From positions 1 through 52,115 of the forward strand of contig JACCTH010000022.1 in the NCBI GenBank assembly GCA_013812505.1: a stretch of DNA of 52,115 bases, written 5' to 3'. Below, piece after piece: positions 7,653 to 15,419 of the stretch. The position numbers were made by a program, and so were the translations under genes. Position 1 is the stretch's first letter. Each line of letters begins with the position of its first letter. The notes beneath the pieces are model-generated. The model was not told the origin of the DNA. It searched no databases and saw nothing but the letters and a program-made list of their open reading frames with translations. Source of the stretch: Acidimicrobiia bacterium (GTDB lineage: Bacteria; Actinomycetota; Acidimicrobiia; Spongiisociales; ZC4RG35).

Positions 7653-9841
7653 GGAATGAAGCGGCGGATCCCAAGCACGGTGATGTCGTCCTCCTGTTCC
7701 ACGTCACCGGTGAACGAGTTGAGCGCAGCTACCAAACCAGCAACTGTCGCCGGCGACGCCAGCAGTCCGTCGAAGCCGAACATCGTCCGTTCCGGAGAAT
7801 GGGCCTCAGTAACTCCGTCCGACGTGAGGAGCACAACCTCCCCGGGGGCGAGCAAAAGCGTCCGCTCCTCATAATCCATTCCCGGGAGCAGGCCAAGTGG
7901 CATCCCGCAAGCCTTGACCATCTTCGAGCCGTCGGTCTGCCAATGGAGGGGCGGATTGTGCCCCGCGTTGGCGAATCGCAGCTCGCCTGAGCTCGCGTCG
8001 AGAATTCCAAAAAGACAGGTGATGAACATCCCCGCCGGAATGTCGCCAACTAGAAGGCTGTTGGCTCGGGCCAGCACGTCTCCCGGCGACACAGCGGACT
8101 CAGAAAGCGTCACCCCGCGTAGAACCGTACGACATGACGCCATGACCAGCGCCGCGGGCATCCCCTTGTCAGTGGCGTCACCCACCGTGAAAGCGAGATG
8201 CCCGTTTGGCAGCGGGTAGAAGTCATAGAAGTCGCCGCCGACCTCCCGCGCGGGTTGATAGAAGACCTCGATGTCATATCCCTCAATTCTTGGCAAAGTC
8301 CGCGGGAGAAGCTCGCGTTGAATACGTTGCGCGACCCCGAGCTCCTCATCAACTCGTTGCCGGTGCCGGCGGGCAGCCTCCTGCTGTTCGAAGAGCTCGA
8401 CGATGTGAAGCGCCGGACCGACACGGTTGCCGACTTCCTCGAGAAATTGCAGTTCCAGCCCTCGATATGGAATCCCGGCCCGCCGTGGTCCCAGCACGAT
8501 CGTCCCACCGCCCTTTTCGCCCCCGCCAAGGGGCACCAACAACCCGCCGGGATCCGCCACGGAACTCAGGGGATCGGCGCTCAGCAACAACATGGATTTG
8601 GGCTGCAGTGTCTCGTTGAGCAGGGCGCGCAGCTCGTCCTCGAGCACTGCGCGGTCTACAACCGAGGCGAGCTTTCCAACCAACCGCTCGAGGGCCCGTT
8701 CGGCGTCGAATTTTTCTCGATAGAACCTTTGGTCGATCGCGCGCTGTATTCGCTTACGCAGAGGTTGCATCCCAATCGCGAGCGCCGTCCCGGTCAGGAC
8801 GCCGGCGATGGCAGCGATCTGGCCAGCGCGACTCCCTGCGACACCGGCGCCGATGAGGTTGCCCGCCAGGGCCGACATCGCCAGGCTGACCGTGACGAAG
8901 ATCAAGGTGGCGATAGCCGTCAACGCTCCATACACCAATGCCCGGTTGATGAGAACGTCGATCTCGAATAGCCGATACCGAACAACGGCCAACATGATCG
9001 AGACCGGCAGCGCGAACACCGCCGCCGTGGCCAGGAGAAGAGTGTTGAGGCCGTAAAGTGCCTGCAATCGCGGTGTCGCCAGTACGAGGCCGAACGCATC
9101 CGGTCGAAGCGAAGGCCGCAGCAGGAGCAGGACCCCAAGAGTCGCCGCGATCAAAGTCATAGCGGTCAACACCGGACGGACGGGGCGTGCTGGGGAGCTC
9201 GTCCATGCTCGGCCGAGCGCGACCAGCGGAATCCCCGCCGCGATGACCTGCCCCCAAGGGTCTGGATAATTCGCCGGGAGAACGCTGGCTCTTGGATCAA
9301 GAAAGGCCAACAGTCCGAAGCCGATCATGATCATCAGGGTGACCTGTTCCCATCGCCGCGGCCGTTCGACGAAAAACAGGCGGAGAAAGACCAGGAGCAG
9401 AATCCCCGCCAGCGAGAACCAGTAGTTGGCGATGTCGTCGGGAACCGCCTCGCCGATCAAAGCCGCCGCCCGCGCCCACCCTCCCTCCAGCAAGTTGAGC
9501 GGCGCGAAAAGGCTCACGCCAACGACTGTCAGCATCGAGGCGGAAATGAACGAAAGCTCGGAGTGCGAGCGGGACGCGATCACGACTCCGAGCCCGACAA
9601 AGAGCAGGAGCCCCACAACATGAATCGCCAGCTGGCCGGAGCGCAGAAGTGTGGGCGACGCCACACTTGCTAGCCGGTTGGCCAAAGTGGGATCGACCAC
9701 TAGGGGACCCTGAATCAGGAGCCCGGATGTGCCTTGGGCAAAGAGACGCGCAAACCCTGCAATGGCGACGGCTAAGGCGGCGGGCAGAGACAGGGCCCAG
9801 AGGAGCTGCGGCCCCGCCGGCAGGCGAAGGCGTTCAACCAT
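7646..9841 (-). CDS. membrane-bound SpoIIE/RsbU-type PP2C serine phosphatase
   Basis: A 731-aa predicted Mn-dependent Ser/Thr phosphatase of the kind that acts on anti-sigma-factor antagonists. The N-terminal ~330 residues are a multi-helix membrane sensor. It ends in the module VVRYRLFEIDVLINRALVYG plus one long helix pair and a linker helix (RIQRAIDQRFYREKFDAER). A GAF-like segment of about 140 residues follows (KLASVVDRAVLEDELRALL). The catalytic domain covers roughly the last 240 residues with intact motifs: REVGGDFYDF, VGDATDKGMPAAL, ANAGHNPPL, MPLGLLPG, TSDGVTEA and EDDITVL. I chose the ATG at 9841, overlapping the stop of the haem gene by 8 bp; a longer frame to 9916 lies wholly within that gene. 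No STAS-domain partner or anti-sigma kinase is encoded beside it. Confidence 0.9.
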   Translation of the reverse strand: MVERLRLPAGPQLLWALSLPAALAVAIAGFARLFAQGTSGLLIQGPLVVDPTLANRLASVASPTLLRSGQLAIHVVGLLLFVGLGVVIASRSHSELSFISASMLTVVGVSLFAPLNLLEGGWARAAALIGEAVPDDIANYWFSLAGILLLVFLRLFFVERPRRWEQVTLMIMIGFGLLAFLDPRASVLPANYPDPWGQVIAAGIPLVALGRAWTSSPARPVRPVLTAMTLIAATLGVLLLLRPSLRPDAFGLVLATPRLQALYGLNTLLLATAAVFALPVSIMLAVVRYRLFEIDVLINRALVYGALTAIATLIFVTVSLAMSALAGNLIGAGVAGSRAGQIAAIAGVLTGTALAIGMQPLRKRIQRAIDQRFYREKFDAERALERLVGKLASVVDRAVLEDELRALLNETLQPKSMLLLSADPLSSVADPGGLLVPLGGGEKGGGTIVLGPRRAGIPYRGLELQFLEEVGNRVGPALHIVELFEQQEAARRHRQRVDEELGVAQRIQRELLPRTLPRIEGYDIEVFYQPAREVGGDFYDFYPLPNGHLAFTVGDATDKGMPAALVMASCRTVLRGVTLSESAVSPGDVLARANSLLVGDIPAGMFITCLFGILDASSGELRFANAGHNPPLHWQTDGSKMVKACGMPLGLLPGMDYEERTLLLAPGEVVLLTSDGVTEAHSPERTMFGFDGLLASPATVAGLVAALNSFTGDVEQEDDITVLGIRRFIPA

Positions 9842-10970
9842 CCCGAATGCTGACCAGCTGCGATGGGCGCAACGATTGCGCACGATCGGGGAGACGAGCC
9901 TCGGCAGGAAACACAAACGTCAAGTTGGAAGGGCCGCCGAGAGCAGGGTCGTAGCGATGACATCCAAGGCAATCCGAGCGACCTCCCCAACAATCACTCC
10001 CGCATGACCGGGTGACGTCGTGATGAACGATTGTCGCTCCCTCGCGCCCGATGGCGTGACAGTCGAGGCATGTGGCTCGATCGAGGTCGTCGTAGCTCAC
10101 GGCTTCAACTCCGTGGGGAACATTCCTCGCATAGCCGACGCTGCCGACCAATCCGAGGAAGGCGACCGTGCCATAACCGCCAAGTTGGAACGCCGTTTTC
10201 CACCATCGAGACTCACGCTCCCGGTGGGGTCGCAGACCTTTGATCAGCCAGCAGACCGACCACACCGCCAACCATATGCCGGCTGGATTCGCCCGCGCCG
10301 AGGCGTCGAACTGGTAGGCGATCGAAACGCCTACAAACACGAGGCCATTGATGGCGATCGTGATTTCGATAAGGCGATATCCAGAGGGTCGTAATCCGGC
10401 GATTATCGCGAGGACCGCGATGCTGGCCGACCAGGCGGCTACTCCGCCCCAGTGGGTGACGTGGTCGGCCGCATGCACCTGTGCTTTGGCGATGTGCTCA
10501 ACCGTAAGCAGAAATAGGGGGAGGACACCCGCGCCAGCAAGAAGCAGCGAACCCCAATGCGGGCGGAACCAAGCCCCCTCGCTTGGATTGCTGACGAGCA
10601 CGATTAGCGCCAGGCCGAGGAACAAGAAAGCAAGCCCTTCGAGTCTTCGCAGGCCGGCAAGAACAACGAAAAAGGTGCCGACAGTGACAACGGCTTGGAG
10701 AGCGCCAGCCCGGTGGCTTTTCCGGACTAGCTGGGCGGATGCGCCGACGATCGCTGAACCGAAAAGCGCCCCGAACAAAACCTCGTGCACCCGATGGCTG
10801 ACGGTCTCGGCGTTTCCCAGCTCCGAAAACGGCTCCTGAAACCAACCCAGGACAATCAGGATTGCCGGGCTCAGGAAATACAGGCTGGCCACCAAGGCCC
10901 AACCAGAGGCTTGAAAAACCCGAGTTCGCCAATTCAATTGCTCGAATGTCACCGTAGTACAGACGGCCAA
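9834..10970 (-). CDS. polytopic membrane protein with C-terminal di-haem c-type cytochrome domain
   Basis: I do not recognise the family. The 378-aa product has about eight hydrophobic segments between residues 22 and 282, then a soluble tail with two CxxCH haem c sites, CLDCH (301-305) and CLGCH (334-338), plus a second Cys pair (323, 327) and His316/His317 as possible axial ligands. Haem c attachment requires the tail to lie outside the cytoplasm. One membrane segment region is His-rich (EHIAKAQVHAADHVTHWGG, 158-176), which might bind b-haem or metal. It overlaps the downstream phosphatase by 8 bp and follows the 11015-11626 membrane gene by 44 bp, so it is probably part of the same operon. 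A redox- or gas-sensing role is inference from this context; an electron-transfer role is the alternative. Confidence 0.75.
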   Translation of the reverse strand: MAVCTTVTFEQLNWRTRVFQASGWALVASLYFLSPAILIVLGWFQEPFSELGNAETVSHRVHEVLFGALFGSAIVGASAQLVRKSHRAGALQAVVTVGTFFVVLAGLRRLEGLAFLFLGLALIVLVSNPSEGAWFRPHWGSLLLAGAGVLPLFLLTVEHIAKAQVHAADHVTHWGGVAAWSASIAVLAIIAGLRPSGYRLIEITIAINGLVFVGVSIAYQFDASARANPAGIWLAVWSVCWLIKGLRPHRERESRWWKTAFQLGGYGTVAFLGLVGSVGYARNVPHGVEAVSYDDLDRATCLDCHAIGREGATIVHHDVTRSCGSDCWGGRSDCLGCHRYDPALGGPSNLTFVFPAEARLPDRAQSLRPSQLVSIRDG

Positions 10971-11014
10971 TCCGCTCTATCCGGGTGACACCCAAACTCA
11001 AGCGTGGCGGGTTT

Positions 11015-11626
11015 CTACTCCTCGGGAGGCGATTCGCGGCCGAGGCCCCGATTGGCGGCGAAGAGCCGGCCGAGAATCGGCATCAGCACCAGATTGAGCC
11101 CATGCAGGACTCCAATGATGAGGAGGATGCCGCCGATCCGGACCAATTCGTGTTGGATCTGGATTGGTCGCACCGAGAACGTCCAACCCTCACGGGGAAA
11201 GACCGAAGTTGTGAACAAGATGTAGGCGATGAAGATGAGGTAGTAGACGATGTCGGTGAGGACGATGAAGCTCTTGCCGGTACGGGGGCTCGCTCGGAAG
11301 ACGTCGGCGGCATAGCTCCGCCCGAATCGCTTGATGAACGGACCGAGCCAAAGTGCGACTCCGATCAACAGAACGGTTGTCAACAATTCGAGAATCCACC
11401 ACGCCATCAAGAGCCTTCCTTCTTCTCGTTTGGTAGTCAGCGAAACGATGCCAGTGAAAAGCAACAGCATTCCGAGCGCAATCCCCGCCCTACGCGCCCG
11501 GCTATAACGCATCATTCGATCAGCTTCGACGCTCTCCCGCACACGGGCGAAAAGGTCGGGAGCCGGAAAGACATTGGCGGCGCCCGCGCTAAGGGCTTCC
11601 GTGAGCTTCTCTTCTAGGACAGTCAT
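11015..11626 (-). CDS. four-helix membrane protein, candidate anti-sigma factor
   Basis: A 203-aa protein of unknown family. A soluble N-terminal region of about 45 residues (MTVLEEKLTEALSAGA...) precedes four hydrophobic helices near 49-65, 72-94, 119-140 and 163-185; the C-terminus is short and polar. Its ATG overlaps the ECF sigma stop by 4 bp. A cytoplasmic N-terminal domain followed by membrane helices, encoded directly after an ECF sigma factor, is the standard layout of membrane anti-sigma factors, and that is my inferred role. I see no zinc-binding HxxxCxxC motif, so if it is an anti-sigma factor it is not of the classical ZAS type. Confidence 0.7.
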   Translation of the reverse strand: MTVLEEKLTEALSAGAANVFPAPDLFARVRESVEADRMMRYSRARRAGIALGMLLLFTGIVSLTTKREEGRLLMAWWILELLTTVLLIGVALWLGPFIKRFGRSYAADVFRASPRTGKSFIVLTDIVYYLIFIAYILFTTSVFPREGWTFSVRPIQIQHELVRIGGILLIIGVLHGLNLVLMPILGRLFAANRGLGRESPPEE

Positions 11627-12189
11627 TCGGGCCCTTCCAGCCGTTGCTCGAGCGAACGCAGCCCCCGCTGCAGATGGGTCTTGACCGAGTTAGCGCCGAT
11701 CCCCAGGGTCTCGGCAATCTCACCGACGCTGAGCTCGAGGTAATAGCGAAGAACTAAGCAATCTCGTTGCCGGCGAGGAACGTCGCGCAAAGCGCTGATA
11801 ACTCGTTGTTGATCGGCTCGAACCGCTACGAGGTCGTCGAGCGTGGGGCCTTGGGGATCTGCCGCCGGAAAATGGCGCAGCGAAACCAACCCGCGGCGAT
11901 TGTGATCGCGGGCAAGGTTCAGAACGATTGACCGGAGGTAGGCAGGAATCCGGTCGCGGTTCTTGATCCGGCCTGAGGCACGAGCGAGGCGGATAAACGC
12001 CTCTTGCACCAAGTCTTCTGCCGCGTCGCGGTCGTCGACAAAGAAGCGCGCGAGTCGAACCAGATTCGCCGCCTCGGCCCGATACAACTCAGCCACCAGA
12101 AGATCGGCTGAGCTCCACGACAGCTCAGCCCCGCTGCTCACGTGCTCCATCAACGCCAGCATCTGCAAAGCAGACGAACTACTGCCCAT
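11623..12189 (-). CDS. ECF-subfamily RNA polymerase sigma factor
   Basis: Alternative sigma factor with only regions 2 and 4, 188 aa from the ATG at 12189. Region 2 includes AAEDLVQEAFIRLARA and the helix RIPAYLRSIVLNLARDHNRR. Region 4 includes RQRDCLVLRYYLELSVGEIAETLGI followed by the recognition helix ANSVKTHLQRGLRSL. The frame is open to 12300, but that extension overlaps the start of the divergent gene and is not conserved-looking. It is the first gene of a four-gene set (sigma, membrane protein, haem protein, SpoIIE phosphatase). By analogy with other ECF groups it probably activates its own promoter in the 12190-12251 gap, though I could not identify a promoter with confidence. Confidence 0.92.
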   Translation of the reverse strand: MGSSSSALQMLALMEHVSSGAELSWSSADLLVAELYRAEAANLVRLARFFVDDRDAAEDLVQEAFIRLARASGRIKNRDRIPAYLRSIVLNLARDHNRRGLVSLRHFPAADPQGPTLDDLVAVRADQQRVISALRDVPRRQRDCLVLRYYLELSVGEIAETLGIGANSVKTHLQRGLRSLEQRLEGPE

Positions 12190-12251
12190 GGTCGGGCGAC
12201 GCGTCACCCGCCACCAGACATTCGAGCGTCTGCTATCCAGGAGGTAAGTCA

Positions 12252-12806
12252 ATGTCGAGAAATGTAGGTTCACCTTGGCGGCGGATGCTCGTCGGCGCAC
12301 TCTTTGGGTTGTTGTGGGGAGTTGGAATGAGGGCGTGGATGCGCTTCATCTCCACCAGTCCCGAGTTCACCTGGGGAGGGACACTCTTCATCGTTGGCGC
12401 TACCACTATCGCCGGCACCTTGACCGGGCTCGCCTATTGGCGCTGGCAGAAGGCGCGGGGACAGTTCTGGCGTCTGCTCGGGCTTTCGTTCCTTCCGTTG
12501 GGAACCGCGGCGGGAGCGGTGATGTTGCCGACGTTCGTCCTCGGGGGTATCGCCTGGGGGCGACGTCGCTGGCCGGTTTGGATCCGTCTCCTTCTCGGGC
12601 TGATCGCGGTGGCCTTGCAGGTGGTCTTTTTCGTAGGCGGGATCAACGATTTTGCGACCGGCCGGGAGGCCGTGGGCGTGGCGCTCTATGCGGGGTTCTT
12701 GGCTGTCGAGACCTGGGCCTTCTCGATCATGGCCCGTCCGCTCCCCCAAAACGCCGCTCCCGCCCCTGATACTCGATCACCGCTTGCCGTAAGTGATCAC
12801 GGTTGA
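12252..12806 (+). CDS. uncharacterised membrane protein
   Basis: A 184-aa protein I do not recognise. Several hydrophobic segments can be seen: about 12-30, 40-63, 75-99, 109-130 and 140-160, with a hydrophilic, Pro-rich C-terminus. The ATG has a strong AGGAGGT seven bases upstream. It is divergent from the ECF sigma gene with 62 bp between the starts, so it could belong to the regulon of that sigma factor. Its last 80 bp overlap the end of uppS on the opposite strand, an unusually long tail-to-tail overlap. Confidence 0.75.
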   Translation: MSRNVGSPWRRMLVGALFGLLWGVGMRAWMRFISTSPEFTWGGTLFIVGATTIAGTLTGLAYWRWQKARGQFWRLLGLSFLPLGTAAGAVMLPTFVLGGIAWGRRRWPVWIRLLLGLIAVALQVVFFVGGINDFATGREAVGVALYAGFLAVETWAFSIMARPLPQNAAPAPDTRSPLAVSDHG

Positions 12807-13458
12807 AATCGGGCCAGAGGATGCCGGGGAACCAGAACTCGGCGTAGGCCGCCTGCCAAAGTAAGAAATTGGAAAGCCGGTGTTCGCCCGAGGAGCGAAT
12901 CACCAAATCGAGCGGCGGCATCTCCGGTAGATACAGAAACGAGGAGAACAACTTCTCGTCGATTTCCGTCGGACTGAGCTCACCGGACGCAGCTCGTTTG
13001 GCAATCGTGGCAGCGGCGGCAGCGATCTCTCGTTGGGATCCGTAATTGAAAGCGAACACAAGATGGAGCCGCTCGTTGCCGGCGGTGAGCTCGGTCGCCT
13101 CCTCCATCTCTTTGCGGTTGTGGTCGGGAATGCGGCGGTCAGCCAGGTCGCCGATGAAATGCATGCGCACGCCCTGGTCCGCCAGCGAGTCGCGCCGGCG
13201 GGTCAGCAAGTCCTGGTTGAACCACATCAGGAACTCGACCTCGTCCGCGTCGCGCGACCAGTTCTCGGTCGAGAACGTGTACGCGGTCAACCATTCGATG
13301 CCGAGCTCGAGCGAGCCTTCTACCGTGTCGAACAGGGCTGCCTCGCCGGCCGCGTGACCCGCGGTTCGAGGAAGTCCGCGGGCGTTGGCCCAGCGCCCGT
13401 TGCCATCGAGGATCAATCCAACGTGCCGCGGAATGCGTGTCGGATCGAGATCAGCCAT
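12727..13458 (-). CDS. uppS: isoprenyl diphosphate synthase (cis-prenyltransferase) UppS
   Basis: Makes the long-chain cis-polyprenyl diphosphate that becomes the lipid carrier for cell-wall precursors. The product is 243 aa from the ATG at 13458. Conserved motifs: HVGLILDGNGRWA with the catalytic Asp (usually IIMDGNGRWA), TAYTFSTENW, HFIGDL, LVFAFNYGSQ, LDLVIRSSGEHRLSNFLLW and the closing FWFPGILWPDF. The start is inside the recO stop (8-bp overlap), which argues for coupling and against the ATG at 13506. The 3' end overlaps the convergent membrane gene. Confidence 0.97.
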   Translation of the reverse strand: MADLDPTRIPRHVGLILDGNGRWANARGLPRTAGHAAGEAALFDTVEGSLELGIEWLTAYTFSTENWSRDADEVEFLMWFNQDLLTRRRDSLADQGVRMHFIGDLADRRIPDHNRKEMEEATELTAGNERLHLVFAFNYGSQREIAAAAATIAKRAASGELSPTEIDEKLFSSFLYLPEMPPLDLVIRSSGEHRLSNFLLWQAAYAEFWFPGILWPDFNRDHLRQAVIEYQGRERRFGGADGP

Positions 13459-14170
13459 CGAGGACGGCAAGCGATGCGAGACGGCGATCGAGATGGAACT
13501 CGACAAAACGACGGGCCACCCCCATCGCCTCGCCGCTCAGGGCAGGGTCGGTGGTGGGCATGAAGGCGAGATCGGCCGTGGCGAGGCTGGCGAGATAGCC
13601 AGTGAGACCCGGTCGAAGCCTGACAGCGCCCTCGTTGCGACAGTTGCGGCACATCGCTCCCCCACCCGAGAAGCTGAATCGCTCCAATCCATCCGGAGTT
13701 CCGCAGGCGGCGCAGCGAGTAAACGATGGCTCCACCCCCACAACACCGGCGAGCTTGAGAAGGAAGGCGGTGACCAAGTCCTGCCCACCGCCACCTTGAT
13801 CGAGAGCCTTTAGTCCCCGGTGGAGCAGCAAGAACAACCGATGCGAGCTCTCGGCTTCCTGGGCCACCGCGTCCACCGCCTCCACCATCGTGCCCGCCGC
13901 CAGCACCCGCTCGAGATCGAGACGGAGATGAGAGAAGGGATCGATCACCGAGACTTGGGTGACCGTGTCAAGCTCCCGGCCCTCATAGACGACAACGTCG
14001 ATGTGAGTGAAGGGCTCGAGCCGCCCTCCGAAACGACTCTTGGTCTTGCGCACACCCTTGGCAACGGTGCGCATCTTTCCTCGGTTCGGGCTGAGGAGCA
14101 CCACCACTCGATCGGCTTCCCCAAACGGATAGCTGCGGAGCACGATGCCTTGATCGGATCGGATGGCCAT
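13451..14170 (-). CDS. recO: DNA repair protein RecO
   Basis: Recombination mediator that loads RecA on SSB-coated DNA in the RecFOR pathway. The product is 239 aa from the ATG at 14170. The OB fold starts with SDQGIVLRSYPFGEADRVV and includes GVRKTKSRFGGRLEPF. A helical domain follows with a zinc site formed by CAACG and CRNC. The open frame continues to 14272, but MAIRSDQGIVLRS is the usual N-terminus and GGCGGA precedes this ATG. It overlaps uppS by 8 bp; the neighbouring recO-era arrangement is common in Gram-positive genomes. Confidence 0.96.
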   Translation of the reverse strand: MAIRSDQGIVLRSYPFGEADRVVVLLSPNRGKMRTVAKGVRKTKSRFGGRLEPFTHIDVVVYEGRELDTVTQVSVIDPFSHLRLDLERVLAAGTMVEAVDAVAQEAESSHRLFLLLHRGLKALDQGGGGQDLVTAFLLKLAGVVGVEPSFTRCAACGTPDGLERFSFSGGGAMCRNCRNEGAVRLRPGLTGYLASLATADLAFMPTTDPALSGEAMGVARRFVEFHLDRRLASLAVLDG

Positions 14171-14229
14171 TCCGCCTAACGGTACAGAGCCGTGGTCGGC
14201 TACCTTGGCCTGATGATCGAAGGTGTCCT

Positions 14230-14472
14230 TTGACCGAACCCAAACCCCCTTGGAAACGAGAAGGCGCGGCACTGATCAGTGAATGGAAATTCGCGGACTT
14301 CGCCGAAGCCCTGGCGTTCGTCAACAAAGTTGGTGAAGCGTCAGAAGCGGCAAACCATCATCCAGACATCAGCATCAAGTGGAACCGAGTCCGGCTCAAG
14401 CTCAGCACTCACGACGCCGGCAAGGTCACGAAGAAGGACTTCGACCTAGCTGAGACGATATCGGCGCTGTAG
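14230..14472 (+). CDS. pterin-4a-carbinolamine dehydratase-like protein
   Basis: An 80-aa protein with the PCD/DCoH signature EAANHHPDISIKWNRVRLKL followed by an Asp after about 20 residues. The family dehydrates 4a-hydroxytetrahydrobiopterin to quinonoid dihydropterin. No aromatic amino-acid hydroxylase lies nearby, so the substrate here may be another pterin, as has been proposed for bacterial stand-alone members. It begins at TTG 14230-14232 with GAAGG six bases upstream; an ATG further upstream runs into a stop at once. It is divergent from recO. Confidence 0.85.
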   Translation: MTEPKPPWKREGAALISEWKFADFAEALAFVNKVGEASEAANHHPDISIKWNRVRLKLSTHDAGKVTKKDFDLAETISAL

Positions 14473-14478
14473 GCGTTC

Positions 14479-14512
14479 CTCCCCCCGGAAGGGGGAGAGC
14501 CGGCGTAGCCGG
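14479..14512 (+). terminator. tandem hairpins after the PCD-like gene
   Basis: Seven bases after the stop lies CTCCCCC (14479-14485), loop CGGAA, GGGGGAG (14491-14497), then CCGGC-GTA-GCCGG (14500-14512). Two adjacent GC-rich stems at the end of a gene suggest transcription termination or 3'-end protection, although no T run follows. Confidence 0.45.
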
Positions 14513-14529
14513 GATGGTGGCCTTTTCTT

Positions 14530-14649
14530 GAATCCGAAATTTGTTACTACGTCCGTGCTCCTGGCGTAATTTGTGACTACATCCGCGTTTTCCGCTGATC
14601 TAGTGCCGAATTTGCTGTGGGCCACGGATGTGCTGCCAAATTTCGAATC
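14530..14649. repeat. palindromic intergenic repeat (AAATTTG-ended), within a gene-free stretch
   Basis: The 318-bp stretch 14473-14790 holds no gene I can support. Within it, GAATCCGAAATTTG at 14530 is mirrored by CAAATTTCGAATC ending at 14649. The inner arms also match: ACTACGTCCGTG on the left and the complement of CACGGATGTGCTG on the right. A third related unit, AATTTGTGACTACATCCGCG, lies at about 14568-14587. The ends resemble the palindromic repeats at 31679-33127 and 46667-46773. From 14650 to 14790 I see nothing. Confidence 0.5.
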
Positions 14650-14790
14650 TCATGCTCAGTGAGCTGCGATCAGATAGAGGAACCCGACACCCACCTCGAT
14701 AATCCGCCGCGAGGCGGAGGGAGCACCGACCGGCTTCTCGCTTCCCCCGACCCCCCTGGTCGCTGCTGGAAACCGTTCTGGTATTCCCGC

Positions 14791-15417
14791 TCAGTGTGGA
14801 GAAACAGCAGCCTCGCAGGCGCGGACCCATCCCAGGTTGGCCTGGTCGCCTAGCTTTTCGTAGCGGCTCTGGAGGTTGGCCAGGATTCTCCGCATGATCG
14901 CCTTGGAATCGACCGGGTTTAGCCAGGTCGGCTCGAGTCGAGGCGGCCCACCGATCGACTCCGACACCAGCACTGCGGCTTCGTCGCGGCCGATGGCCTC
15001 GCCGAAATGAAACGGGTCGACCAGTTGGCCCCCGGCGAACACCAGAAAATGACCAGGAAGCGCCACACCCTGCACCTCGATCCCCGCCCGGCGGCCGACC
15101 TCCATCCAAATGACCGAGACAATGATTGGGAGGCCCCGCCGCGTGTCAAGAACACGGTGGAGGAAGCCGTTGTCGATGTGGTCGTAGTCCTCGGTGTTCC
15201 CACCAATTCCCTCCTGGATCGAGATGATCCGTCGGAGCGAGAGGTGGGTATGCCCTTGAACAGCCGCCGCCATCCGATCGAGCCTGCCCAAGTAGGTGAC
15301 GGCGTCGAGCTCCGGCTCAACGAATGTCGCCAGTAGCAAACATGCCTCAGCCAGTCGATCGGATCCGATCAGTTGCGGCAGTCGCTCCACCACCCTCGCT
15401 GTGATCGCCGCGTCCAT
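14791..15417 (-). CDS. SirB1-type transglutaminase-like protein
   Basis: A 208-aa protein of the SirB1/transglutaminase-like family, whose members lack a settled biochemical role. Typical segments are LDAVTYLGRLDRMA, the NTEDYDHIDNGFLHRVLDTR block, GLPIIVSVIWMEVGRRAGI, GVALPGHFLVF and the LEPTWLNPVDSKAIMRRILAN block followed by LQSRY. The usual second, TPR-like half of longer SirB1 proteins is absent; it ends after the first helical repeat. It starts 2 bp after the era stop, so it is probably the last gene of the era operon. Confidence 0.88.
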   Translation of the reverse strand: MDAAITARVVERLPQLIGSDRLAEACLLLATFVEPELDAVTYLGRLDRMAAAVQGHTHLSLRRIISIQEGIGGNTEDYDHIDNGFLHRVLDTRRGLPIIVSVIWMEVGRRAGIEVQGVALPGHFLVFAGGQLVDPFHFGEAIGRDEAAVLVSESIGGPPRLEPTWLNPVDSKAIMRRILANLQSRYEKLGDQANLGWVRACEAAVSPH

Positions 15418-15419
15418 GG

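Noticed and set aside
9842-9916. 25-residue N-terminal extension of the SpoIIE phosphatase
   Set aside because: It lies wholly inside the upstream haem gene and reads as a Cys/Arg-rich shadow, whereas ATG 9841 gives a normal overlap start.
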